Shown one piece after another: positions 1-6,877 of a stretch of 12,521 nucleotides of DNA; position 1 is the stretch's first letter; every line of letters begins with the position of its first letter. Both the position numbers and the translations under genes were made by a program. The notes below the pieces were generated by a model. It was not told where the DNA came from. It did not search any database and saw only the letters and a program-made list of their open reading frames with translations. Source of the stretch: Burkholderiales bacterium (GTDB taxonomy: Bacteria > Pseudomonadota > Gammaproteobacteria > Burkholderiales > SG8-39); the NCBI GenBank assembly GCA_919902965.1, contig CAKKSJ010000299.1:1-12521 (forward strand), given 5' to 3'.

Positions 1-319
1 CCAGCACATTGATCGCCGCGCCCCCCGAAAGAAAGTTGTGCACCATTTGCCAGGTGACTTCCTGCGGAAAGGCGCTGATGCCCTCGGCCACGGCACCATG
101 ATCGCCGGCGAACAGCAGGATTTGCGGTCGCGCCAGTCGCGGGGATACCGTTTGCTGAATGAGGCCGATCTGCAGTGCCAGCGTCTCCAACCGACCGAGT
201 GCACCAAGAGGCTTGGTCTTGTTGTCGATCTTGTCGCGAAGGATGGACTCGACAGCGCGCGAGGGCGCCGAAATAGCAAAATCCATGGCTGTTCCCGTTG
301 CTTTCGCAATATTCACCAT
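1..319 (-). CDS. cobT: Nicotinate-nucleotide--dimethylbenzimidazole phosphoribosyltransferase, N-terminal part (cut by window edge)
   Basis: CobT makes alpha-ribazole phosphate from nicotinate mononucleotide and a lower-ligand base such as dimethylbenzimidazole, for assembly of the cobamide nucleotide loop in the cytoplasm. About 106 N-terminal residues are visible. Seen are family blocks NKTKPLGALGRLETLA, ILLFAGDHG and SAFPQEVTWQMVHNF followed by LSGGAAINVL. The catalytic glutamate of the family lies in the C-terminal half, outside the window. The first ATG overlaps the end of cobO by 7 bases and sits 4 bases after a good AAGGAG. A GTG one codon later has better spacing, and an in-frame ATG at 286 is the fallback start. 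It is the last visible gene of the B12 operon; more cob genes may follow to the left. Confidence 0.94.
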   Translation of the reverse strand, partial: MVNIAKATGTAMDFAISAPSRAVESILRDKIDNKTKPLGALGRLETLALQIGLIQQTVSPRLARPQILLFAGDHGAVAEGISAFPQEVTWQMVHNFLSGGAAINVL

Positions 320-936
320 TCCACTCCTTTTTGTGCGCGGATGCCTTGTTCGAACGCGTGTTTGGCCTGCATCATCTCGGTCACGGTATCGCCCGCCGCG
401 ATGATCTCGGGCGGCGCGGCGGCCCGTCCGGTCATCACCACATGCTGCAACGCCGGCCGCGTGCGTAAATCGGCCAGCACCTGACGCACGTCGAGATATC
501 GATACTTGAGCACGATGTTGATCTCGTCCAGGAGGACCAAACCCAAGCGCGGATCGGCGAGCATGCGTTGCGCGTGGGCCCAGCCGGCTTCGGCCTTCTG
601 GATATCGCGCTCGCGGTCCTGGGTCTCCCACGTGTAGCCTTCGCCAGCGATTCGAAATTCCACTTCGTCGGGAAAGCGCCGAAAGAATTGCTCCTCGCCG
701 GTCGGAACCGCGCCCTTGATGAATTGCACCACGCCGACCTTCATGCCGTGGCCAAGGGCGCGCGCCACCATGCCGAAGCCGGAACTCGATTTACCTTTGC
801 CGTTGCCGGTCACGACGATGATAAGACCCGCGTAGCGCTGCGCCGCGCTTATTTTTTCATCAACCACCCGCTTCTTGCGTCGCATGCGCGCCTTATGGCG
901 CTCATCGATGTTACCGTCTTTGTCGTCTGAGAGCAT
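313..936 (-). CDS. cobO: Cob(I)yrinic acid a,c-diamide / cobalamin adenosyltransferase (CobO/BtuR type)
   Basis: This enzyme transfers the 5'-deoxyadenosyl group of ATP to cob(I)alamin or a cobinamide precursor and makes the coenzyme form in the cytoplasm. The 207-residue product is the usual size for BtuR/CobO. Seen are a basic N-terminal arm (residues 13-28), the P-loop GNGKGKSSS at about 44-52, the block GEGYTWETQDRERD, and LGLVLLDEINIVLKY with the Walker-B-like acidic pair. ATG at 936 is chosen because GGAG lies 5 bases upstream. A GTG at 942 would give a GTGA overlap with btuD but has no room for a ribosome site. In an operon with B12 uptake genes it probably adenosylates imported corrinoids. 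The family also serves de novo synthesis, and the window cannot tell the two roles apart. Confidence 0.94.
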   Translation of the reverse strand: MLSDDKDGNIDERHKARMRRKKRVVDEKISAAQRYAGLIIVVTGNGKGKSSSGFGMVARALGHGMKVGVVQFIKGAVPTGEEQFFRRFPDEVEFRIAGEGYTWETQDRERDIQKAEAGWAHAQRMLADPRLGLVLLDEINIVLKYRYLDVRQVLADLRTRPALQHVVMTGRAAAPPEIIAAGDTVTEMMQAKHAFEQGIRAQKGVEW

Positions 937-938
937 AT

Positions 939-1686
939 TCACTCCGGAATGAACAGGGTTCGCCCGGCCGCTTCGAGGCGCGCCACGCGGTGGCCGAACG
1001 CGTACGATAAGTCGTGCTCGGTCATCACTTCACCTATAGGCCCCTGCCGCACCGCTCCCTGCGGCGTAAGCATCAAGGCGTGGTCGGCAAAGCGCGCGGC
1101 CAAATTGAGATCGTGTACCGTGAACAGCACACCTTTGCCCTGTTCGCGCGCCAGTTTTCCAAGATGCTCCAGAACCAGCACCTGGTGATGCAAATCGAGA
1201 TGCGACACCGGCTCGTCGAGAAGCAACAGCGCCGCGTCCTGGACCAGAAGCGCCGCCAGACAGGGTCAACACGTCGCGCCCGTCGAATCCCTCAAGGTCC
1301 ATTGCGCGCAACGCGGCGAAGACAATCTCGCGATAGCCCGCGCCCTCCCATTGCCAGCGCGCAAGATACGGATGGCGCCCCAGCAGTACGATCTCGGCGA
1401 CGCTCGCGCTGAAGGCATCGTGCGTCGTCTGTGGCAGGAAGCCGCGTACCTGCGCGGCCTCGCCAGGTAGCCAGTCCTCAAGCGCCCGGCCGGTCAGTTG
1501 TACCGAGCCGTCTTGCGGCTCGCGCAAGCCCACCACGGTATGCAGCAAGGTCGTCTTGCCCGCCCCATTCGGACCGAGCAGGCACCACTTCTCGCCGGGG
1601 TTGACGCAAACACTCAGCTCGCGCACCAAGATTCTCCCGCCCACCCCCAGCGTCAATCCCCGCACTTCGAGCAGCGGCGCGCTCAC
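939..1686 (-). pseudogene. btuD: Vitamin B12 ABC transporter ATP-binding protein, broken by an internal deletion/frameshift
   Basis: BtuD-type ATPases power corrinoid import through BtuC. The start is GTG at 1686, with AAGGAGG 7 bases upstream. Frame 1 gives the Walker A GPNGAGKTT (residues 38-46), a Q-loop glutamine (86) and LTLSGG (140-145). It then runs into nonsense-like sequence (ASGPGRGAVASRRAG). The rest of the ATPase is in another frame: LAALLVQDAALLLLDEP (Walker B), the D-loop SHLDLHHQ, the H-loop TVHDLN, and an end at LFIPE. The join is at about 1251-1260. What is missing is the tail of the ABC signature (expected GGERQRVA or similar). The join holds one copy of CTGGCGGCG, which would naturally occur twice (once in S-G-G-E, once in L-A-A-L), so a deletion of about 26 bases between direct repeats is inferred. 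It could be a genuine mutation or a sequencing/assembly error. Without the signature helix the ATPase should be dead. Confidence 0.85.
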
Positions 1687-1796
1687 GTCGCCGCCTCCTT
1701 TTCTACCGTGACAGTTTCACATCCGCACTGTCGGCGGCCGAAGGCATTCGCGGTCGGTCGCATCCCCATTGCATGGGGCCCCTGCTCCCTGCTCAT
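1683..1796 (-). CDS. Small ORF (37 residues) with a Cys-Gly-Cys motif, coupled to btuC and btuD
   Basis: No family is recognised. The ATG at 1796 overlaps the btuC stop as ATGA, and the TGA at 1685-1683 overlaps the btuD GTG start as GTGA. The frame therefore exactly fills the gap of about 106 bases between the two genes. A GAGG lies 5 bases upstream of the ATG, inside the end of btuC, and the btuD ribosome site lies inside this ORF. The product begins MSREQGPHAM and ends with RRQCGCETVTVEKEAAT: basic, then C-G-C, then an acidic tail. There is no signal peptide or membrane segment. It may be a real small protein, for example metal- or corrinoid-related, which is speculation from the CxC motif alone. 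It may also be only a coupling leader that keeps ribosomes moving into btuD. Chance is possible for 37 codons, but both overlaps together make it less likely. Confidence 0.55.
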   Translation of the reverse strand: MSREQGPHAMGMRPTANAFGRRQCGCETVTVEKEAAT

Positions 1797-2794
1797 GCCT
1801 TCCTCGGATTGCGCATCAACAGGAACATGAACGCCGGCACCCCAAACAGCGCCGTGATGACCCCCACCGGCAACTGCAGCGGAGCGAGCGCCGTGCGCGC
1901 CACGGTGTCCGCCGCAACCAGCAGTGCGCCGCCCGCAAGCGCACTGGCCGGCAGCAATACGCGCTGATCGTTACCCAACAGGAGGCGTAGCGCATGCGGT
2001 ACCACCAGCCCCACGAAGCCAATGGTGCCAGCGGTCGTCACCGCCAAGGCCGTCGCAATCGAGGCGACTAGGTAGATCGTGTAGCGTAGCGCCGAAACAC
2101 GTACGCCGAGGGCGTGCGCCAGTGCCTCGCCGCGCAACAGCACGTTGAGGTCGCGTGCCGCCGGGTAAATTGCAGCGAGGCAAACCGCTAGTGTCACCAG
2201 GGCAGGCGCCCAGGATTCGGCGCCGTTCAGATCGCCCATCAGCCAAAACAACATGCCGCGCAACTTGGCTTCGGGCGCCAGGGTCAGCATCAGGGTGATG
2301 ACAGCTCCCCAACCGGCGGCCATGATCACCCCGGTAAGCAACAGGCGCGGTGAGGCATCCAGCGCGCCGAACAGGTACTGGCGTGCGAAGTCCCGTCGCG
2401 CCAGCGCAAACACGAGCACGATCGCCGCGAGGGCGCCTACTGCAGCGCCGAGATTGACGAACAGCGAACCCAGCCCGGCGAGCATCGCACCCAACGCACC
2501 CACCGCCGCCCCGCCGGACAAGCCCAGCACGTACGGGTCGGCGAGAGGATTGCGCAACAGCACTTGCATCAGGGCGCCGGCCAGCGCGAGCAGACCCCCG
2601 GCGGCGAACGCGGCGAGCGCGCGCGGCAGGCGCAGCTTAAACAGGATCTCGCCGGCGACGCTATCGCCGGGAGCGGCGAGCCCCCGCAACAGTTCGAGCG
2701 GCGCGAGGTGACTGCTGCCGCTGGCGAGCGCGAGCGCGAACACGGTGAGCGCAGCCAGCGCCAGGGCCAGCCAGATGAGCATCGCGCGCCGCAA
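1793..2794 (-). CDS. btuC: Vitamin B12 ABC transporter permease (FecCD family)
   Basis: BtuC is the inner-membrane channel subunit of the B12 importer. The 333-residue product is of normal length and very hydrophobic, with many Ala/Leu-rich membrane helices, as expected for the roughly ten-helix FecCD fold. Family blocks seen are KLRLPRALAAFAAGGLLALA, MQVLLRNPLADPYVLGLSGG, the coupling-helix region LRGEALAHALGV, GTIGFVGLVVPHALRLLLG, and the C-terminal LPVGVITALFGVPAFMFLL. The start is called at TTG 2794, which follows an AAGGGGG site and is 9 bases after the btuB stop. An in-frame ATG four codons later (2782) is further from that site. FecCD permeases also carry iron siderophores and heme; the B12 riboswitch, btuB and cobO around it decide the substrate. 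Its own ATPase gene downstream is broken as read. Confidence 0.93.
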   Translation of the reverse strand: MRRAMLIWLALALAALTVFALALASGSSHLAPLELLRGLAAPGDSVAGEILFKLRLPRALAAFAAGGLLALAGALMQVLLRNPLADPYVLGLSGGAAVGALGAMLAGLGSLFVNLGAAVGALAAIVLVFALARRDFARQYLFGALDASPRLLLTGVIMAAGWGAVITLMLTLAPEAKLRGMLFWLMGDLNGAESWAPALVTLAVCLAAIYPAARDLNVLLRGEALAHALGVRVSALRYTIYLVASIATALAVTTAGTIGFVGLVVPHALRLLLGNDQRVLLPASALAGGALLVAADTVARTALAPLQLPVGVITALFGVPAFMFLLMRNPRKA

Positions 2795-2803
2795 GCGCCC
2801 CCC

Positions 2804-4657
2804 TTACTGCTGCCAATTGAGCGAAACAAAGAGTCCGCGCCCTGGCGTGTTGTAGCCATGCGCGACCTGGTAGTGCTCATCGAAGGCGTTCTCCAAGCGT
2901 GCCGCAATGAACGCGTTCTTGGCAACAGCATGGCGCGCGGTCAGATTGACCACCTTGTAGCCGCCCAGCGTCACCGGTGCGCCGCTGGCGATATTGTTGT
3001 CGGGTCGCGCGCTGCCGACGATTGCTTCGGCGCCCACGCGCCAGCCGGAAAGCGTGGTATTCACCACCAGGTTGCCGAAATTCTTGCCGCGGCGGCGCAA
3101 CTGCGCGCCAGTCGCGGTGTCGATCGGGTCCTGCACGGTCAGGCTTGCCCGCATGTCCCAGTTGTCGAACTGCCCGGTGTAGCTCATCTCAGTGCCCCTA
3201 ACCCGTGCGCTCGCCACGTTTTCCGGCAGATAGGTGAACGGCGGCGCAACCAGTACGGTCTGGATCAGGTTCCGGTACTGAGTGCGGAATTCGGCCACCC
3301 GCAGCAGGTGACGGCCCACGGCGTACTGCAGTCCCAGCTCGTTGCTCTGGGTCTTCTCGGGTTGCAGCTTGGGGTTGCCAAAACCGGGGTAGAACAACTC
3401 GTTGAAGGTGGGCGCCCGGAATGCACTCGAGCGCATTGCCGTTACTTTCCAGCGCGCGTTGATATCGTAACCGTAGCCTGCAAGCCAGGTGTCGGCAGCA
3501 CCGAAGTCCGAATAACGGTCACGGCGGGCATTCGCCTGAAACTGACTCGCGCCGACGCGGCCATTGTATGCAAGCATCATGCTGCGCACATCGCGGGTGG
3601 TATAAGTGTAGACGGTGGTACTGTCCACCCGTTGCTTCTGCGCTTCCAGGCTTGCGCTTACAACATGCTCCTTAGCCAGGCTGAAATCGTTTTGCCATTG
3701 GTATTGCGTGTTCTTGGTGTTGAATTGCGTGGGCGCCTTGTCGTTCGTGAAGGTCTTGGACTCATCCGTACCCTGCGCGATGGATAGGTGCGACTTCCAG
3801 AAAGAGCTGAACCGGTTGTTCGAGTAGAGCGCGTAAGTCGACAGGGTGTCGTTCAAGCTGTCGCGTTCAGTGGGCGTGCCGAAAGCGTTATCGAATTGGA
3901 CCTTGCCGGCGCTTTGGTAAGCGCGCAACCCGATCTCATGGCCCTCGGCAAGGCGATGCGCGAGTTGTCCCGAAAAGCTAAGATTGTGGTAGCCGTCATT
4001 GTCCGGATTGGCTTTGGGCGCCTGCTGCGTATCGATCGCCGAAAAACCATTGGTCTGGAACTGCGAAACATTCAGGCTGAAGCGTGTGTCCTCCACGCTG
4101 CCGCTGTAACCGGCCGAGGCGCGATGGGTGCCGCGCGAGCCGGCCATCATCTGCGCTTCAGCACGGGGGGCGCCGTGCCCCTGTTTGGTGAAGATCTGGA
4201 TTACACCGCCGATGGCATTGGCGCCGTACAGCGCCGAGACGTTGCCGCGCACGATCTCCACCCGCTCGACCTGGTCCAGCATCACGTTTTCGATCGAAGT
4301 GGTCCCAAGCGTGGCTGAGCCGACGCGTACGCCGTCGATCAAAATCAGCACCTGATGGCCGTCTCCACCGCGCATGAAAATGCCGCTCGAGGTGCCAATA
4401 CCACCGTTTTGCACAAACTCGAAGCCGGCTTCGCGGGCCAGCAGACTGGGTAGATCGATAGCCTGCGATTCGCGAATATCTTTTTGCGTGATTACGGTGG
4501 TGTGAGAAATGGTGTCGGTCAACTGTTGGTCGAGCCGCGAGGCGGTGACCACCACCGCGTCGCGCGTATTTTCATCTTGTTGCGCCAAGGCTGGCGTGCA
4601 TAGCGAAAGGAAAAGCGTGAAGATTAGATGCGATTGGATCGGGCGTGTGTTGCCCAT
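2804..4657 (-). CDS. btuB: TonB-dependent vitamin B12 outer-membrane receptor
   Basis: BtuB binds cobalamin at the cell surface and moves it into the periplasm using TonB energy. The 617-residue product is close in length to the E. coli protein (614). Seen are a signal peptide with cleavage after TPALA (residue 25), a TonB box DAVVVTAS (33-40), and a plug domain with GIGTSSGIFMRGGDGHQVLILIDGVRVG and then VERVEIVRGNVSALYGANAIGGVIQIFT. A long barrel follows and ends in NAFDEHYQVAHGYNTPGRG, typical of the BtuB C-terminus. ATG 4657 is chosen over an upstream in-frame ATG (4708) because AGGGGAG lies 8 bases before it and the signal peptide follows directly. The last residues are LNWQQ, so the usual terminal aromatic is two residues in. 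As first gene of the operon it is under cobalamin riboswitch control. Confidence 0.95.
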   Translation of the reverse strand: MGNTRPIQSHLIFTLFLSLCTPALAQQDENTRDAVVVTASRLDQQLTDTISHTTVITQKDIRESQAIDLPSLLAREAGFEFVQNGGIGTSSGIFMRGGDGHQVLILIDGVRVGSATLGTTSIENVMLDQVERVEIVRGNVSALYGANAIGGVIQIFTKQGHGAPRAEAQMMAGSRGTHRASAGYSGSVEDTRFSLNVSQFQTNGFSAIDTQQAPKANPDNDGYHNLSFSGQLAHRLAEGHEIGLRAYQSAGKVQFDNAFGTPTERDSLNDTLSTYALYSNNRFSSFWKSHLSIAQGTDESKTFTNDKAPTQFNTKNTQYQWQNDFSLAKEHVVSASLEAQKQRVDSTTVYTYTTRDVRSMMLAYNGRVGASQFQANARRDRYSDFGAADTWLAGYGYDINARWKVTAMRSSAFRAPTFNELFYPGFGNPKLQPEKTQSNELGLQYAVGRHLLRVAEFRTQYRNLIQTVLVAPPFTYLPENVASARVRGTEMSYTGQFDNWDMRASLTVQDPIDTATGAQLRRRGKNFGNLVVNTTLSGWRVGAEAIVGSARPDNNIASGAPVTLGGYKVVNLTARHAVAKNAFIAARLENAFDEHYQVAHGYNTPGRGLFVSLNWQQ

Positions 4658-4662
4658 TTGGA

Positions 4663-4729
4663 TTTCTCCCCTGACTGGCCAGCGTCCCCGCAGGCCGATG
4701 CCTAACATGAATGAAGCGTCAAGGAGAAA
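4663..4729 (-). promoter_or_regulatory. Possible Shine-Dalgarno-hiding stem, expression platform of the B12 riboswitch
   Basis: In the leader RNA, TTTCTCCTTGAC (4729-4718) can pair with GTCAGGGGAGAAA (4675-4663), which contains the btuB ribosome site. The pairing gives 7 bp plus 4 bp with one G-U pair or bulge between, and a loop of about 42 bases. Many proteobacterial B12 riboswitches act by hiding the ribosome site, and no terminator hairpin with a U-tract is seen between aptamer and start. The pairing was found by eye and not folded against alternatives. Confidence 0.5.
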
Positions 4730-4808
4730 TCAGAAGGCGGGCGCCGCGCCGCATAGCGCGTTGCTCGCATACCGACGGTAGCCTCCCGCGACCGCTTCGC
4801 TTGTTTAT

Positions 4809-4995
4809 TGGCTGGTTTCCGGGCTGACAAGTCTTGATGCGCTCACCTTCCCACGGCTTGGCGCCGCAGTGGTTCGAGGCCCGAGGAGGATCTCGCGGAG
4901 CGCACCCGCACTTGCTTACCGTTGCGGGGGCAGCACAGGTTGCCGAGCGACTCGGCTCCTGTTTCCCAATTAACCTAGACTGCCGAAGGCAGCCC
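4809..4995 (-). promoter_or_regulatory. Cobalamin (AdoCbl) riboswitch aptamer
   Basis: The minus strand carries the hallmark blocks of the B12 aptamer in order. These are a P1 5' arm GGGCTG (4995-4990), TTAATTGGGAA, the core GCTGCCCCCGCAACGGTAA (4934-4916), CCACTGC (about 4873-4867), GGGAAGG, and the 3' B12 box AGCCCGGAAACCAGCC (4825-4810). The GGCTG and CAGCC ends are perfectly complementary and can close P1. It sits about 150 bases upstream of the btuB ATG. By family knowledge, adenosylcobalamin binding lowers expression, so the salvage operon should be on when B12 is scarce. Confidence 0.96.
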
Positions 4996-5016
4996 AAGCA
5001 CCAAAAAACTACTTAT

Positions 5017-5022
5017 ATTATA
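5017..5022 (-). promoter_or_regulatory. Candidate -10 box for the btuB operon
   Basis: A perfect TATAAT on the minus strand lies about 22 bases upstream of the first aptamer base, as expected if transcription starts just before the riboswitch. No good -35 is visible at 16-18 bases (the stretch reads CGCACGAC), so a weak sigma-70 promoter or an activator site is possible. Confidence 0.45.
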
Positions 5023-5045
5023 CGTTCCTTCGGAGTTGTCGTGCG

Positions 5046-5320
5046 ATTTTTCCACGCATCCCACGTCCCCTCGTCTATCCCAAGCTGCCTGGAGTCCAGC
5101 CCATTGACCCTGATCGAGTCAGTCTACTGCGGCCGACTTGTCAGGATTGTTCCATTGTGCACATTTCGTTGAAACGATCGATACCATCAGCCATAGAATC
5201 AACACATTCTGTATCGAAGCCTTGCCGGCACTCGCCCCCGGACAAAGCCGCGCCGATCAATTTGCCATCGATCGGTTCCTGGAGCGTTTGCGGGTAAAAT
5301 AGAACTTTAGGAGGAAAACT
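5046..5320. other. Divergent intergenic region between the btuB operon and bioB
   Basis: No gene is seen. For bioB there is a -10-like TAAAAT at 5295-5300 with no clear -35. A loose inverted repeat TCGATAC/GTATCGA spans 5178-5184 and 5211-5217 (26-base spacer). No BirA-type operator (TTGTAAACC with its inverse) was found, so biotin control of bioB is not supported by this sequence. Confidence 0.35.
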
Positions 5321-6343
5321 TTGACTGCCTCAACTCAATCGCCAGTTGCACTGAAACCGGTTAAGACGGGTCCGCAGGCCTGGTCCGCGGACGCGGTGGT
5401 GCATTTGTTCGAATTGCCCTTCAACGACCTGCTGTATCGCGCACTACAAGTTCATCGCGCGTATTTCCCCACTGGCGAGGTTGAGCTCGCGGCATTGCTG
5501 TCGATCAAGACCGGCGGTTGTCCGGAAGATTGCGCCTATTGCCCGCAGGCGGCGCGTTACTACACCGGCGTCGAGGCCGAGAAGCTCTTGCCTCTGGAGG
5601 ACGTGATCGCTGCCGCCAAGGCAGCAAAGCAAAATGGCGCCACCCGTTTTTGCATGGGGGCGGCGTGGCGTGAACCGAAAGGACGCGACATCGCCAAAGT
5701 TCAGGCGATGGTAAGCGCAGTCAAATCGCTGGGACTCGAGACTTGCGCTACGCTGGGCATGTTGAACGAGGGGCAAGCGCAGCAGCTCAAGGACGCAGGC
5801 ATTGACTACTACAACCATAACCTCGACACAGCGCCGGATTTCTACGGCGAGATCATCACGACCCGCGTGTACCAAGACCGCCTCGATACTCTGGGTCACG
5901 TGCGCCGCGCCGGACTCAAGGTCTGTTGCGGCGGTATCGTAGGCATGGGCGAATCGCGGGTTCAACGCGCCGGCCTGATCGTGCAACTTGCCAACCTTGA
6001 CCCGTATCCCGAATCCGTCCCGATCAATCACCTGGTGCAGGTTCCCGGCACACCGCTTTACGGTGCAGAGCCGCTCGATCCCCTTGAATTCGTTCGCACC
6101 ATTGCGGTCGCGCGCATCACCATGCCGGGTGCCCGCGTACGCCTTTCGGCAGGCCGGCGCGAGCTCGGTGAAGCGGTGCAGGCGCTGTGTTTTCTTGCCG
6201 GGGCGAATTCGATTTTCTACGGGGATAAACTGCTCACCACTTGCAATCCGGAGGTCCAAGCCGACCGCGCTCTGCTCGCAAAACTCGGCTTGCGACCGCA
6301 ACTCGGAGATAGCGCATCGAATTGCTGCGAATGTGGCGCGTGA
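5321..6343 (+). CDS. bioB: Biotin synthase
   Basis: BioB is a radical-SAM enzyme that inserts sulfur into dethiobiotin, the last step of biotin synthesis. Seen are the CxxxCxxC motif GGCPEDCAYCPQ (Cys 67, 71, 74) that binds the 4Fe-4S cluster, and the further cysteines 111 (RFCMGAAW), 142 (LETCATLG) and 202 (GLKVCCGG). The arginine of VRLSAGR (about 274) completes the 2Fe-2S site. YYNHNLDT and FLAGANSIFYGDKLLTT are also family blocks. The length of 340 is normal. The start is TTG, preceded by a perfect AGGAGG at 6 bases, and no ATG fits the family N-terminus better. The tail SNCCECGA is cysteine-rich but outside the conserved core. The gene stands alone; no other bio gene is in the window. 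Confidence 0.97.
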   Translation: MTASTQSPVALKPVKTGPQAWSADAVVHLFELPFNDLLYRALQVHRAYFPTGEVELAALLSIKTGGCPEDCAYCPQAARYYTGVEAEKLLPLEDVIAAAKAAKQNGATRFCMGAAWREPKGRDIAKVQAMVSAVKSLGLETCATLGMLNEGQAQQLKDAGIDYYNHNLDTAPDFYGEIITTRVYQDRLDTLGHVRRAGLKVCCGGIVGMGESRVQRAGLIVQLANLDPYPESVPINHLVQVPGTPLYGAEPLDPLEFVRTIAVARITMPGARVRLSAGRRELGEAVQALCFLAGANSIFYGDKLLTTCNPEVQADRALLAKLGLRPQLGDSASNCCECGA

Positions 6344-6877
6344 CCGTGCAACCGAAACTACTTTGATTGACCACAAGCAGCCCCTTTCCTAGTTGGATGC
6401 TTTTGTATGTGATCGATTCCACCGACCCTCCATTTCGCGATGAACCTGCTCCGACGGCAGCCCCAGGAGTCGAGCAATCAATTCCCGGTGCCTCCGGCAC
6501 AACACTATTTGTCCACACCCCCAATCTCGCCACGTCCCTGGACGAGCTGGACGGTGGCCTGGGAAAACCGCACGAGCAAATCACACTGGAATACTGGTTC
6601 TGGCGAAGGCACTAGGACCCGCGGCATTTTCCTCGAAACTCGTAGAATTCTTCCCTCACCCACAATGCCCTCGGGCACTCTGCGAGACGAGTCCGGGGCG
6701 TGGCCCGGAGAATCGTGGATAAGCGTCATCCCAGCACCGTCTGGACGGGCCGCAGGAGGGCGACCATGATCGCGTGTCTGGGCGCAATGGAGTTGTGTCC
6801 ACGAAAGGGATCATGGACACAAAAATATTCAGTCGATCAAAACTGTTAGTGCGCCTGGCCGCCTGAGCACCGCAGCC
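6344..6877. other. Gene-poor stretch between bioB and the orphan 94-residue ORF
   Basis: Several frames are open for 60-110 codons on both strands (for example 6367-6615 and 6440-6769 plus, 6505-6729 minus). None has a ribosome site, a recognisable motif or family-like sequence, and they overlap one another. No tRNA, convincing terminator or transposase remnant was recognised. One near-perfect hairpin at 6793-6822 is listed separately. It may be decayed DNA. Confidence 0.4.
6793..6822. repeat. Perfect 9-bp inverted repeat with a 12-base loop
   Basis: TTGTGTCCA (6793-6801) and TGGACACAA (6814-6822) are exact inverse copies around a 12-base spacer. No T-run follows on the plus strand; the A-run at 6821-6825 would be upstream of the stem on the minus strand. 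It is therefore not a standard terminator. It could be an operator or a mobile-element end. Confidence 0.55.

Noticed and set aside
1030..1250. A separate 218-residue protein read from the first frame of btuD
   Set aside because: Everything after LSGG in that frame is the wrong frame of the conserved second half of the ATPase. It is better described as one broken gene.
2564..3787. Long plus-strand open frame (407 codons) across btuC and btuB
   Set aside because: It is opposite to two well-recognised genes, its translation is low in complexity with no family motif, and it has no ribosome site. It is a GC-rich shadow.
5444..6376. Minus-strand open frame (310 codons) across bioB
   Set aside because: It is the mirror of a fully conserved biotin synthase and has no motifs of its own.
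6440..6769. Plus-strand frame of about 110 codons after bioB, overlapping another at 6367-6615
   Set aside because: There is no start signal and the composition is rich in Pro, Ser, Trp and Arg, as in non-coding frames. No family was recognised.
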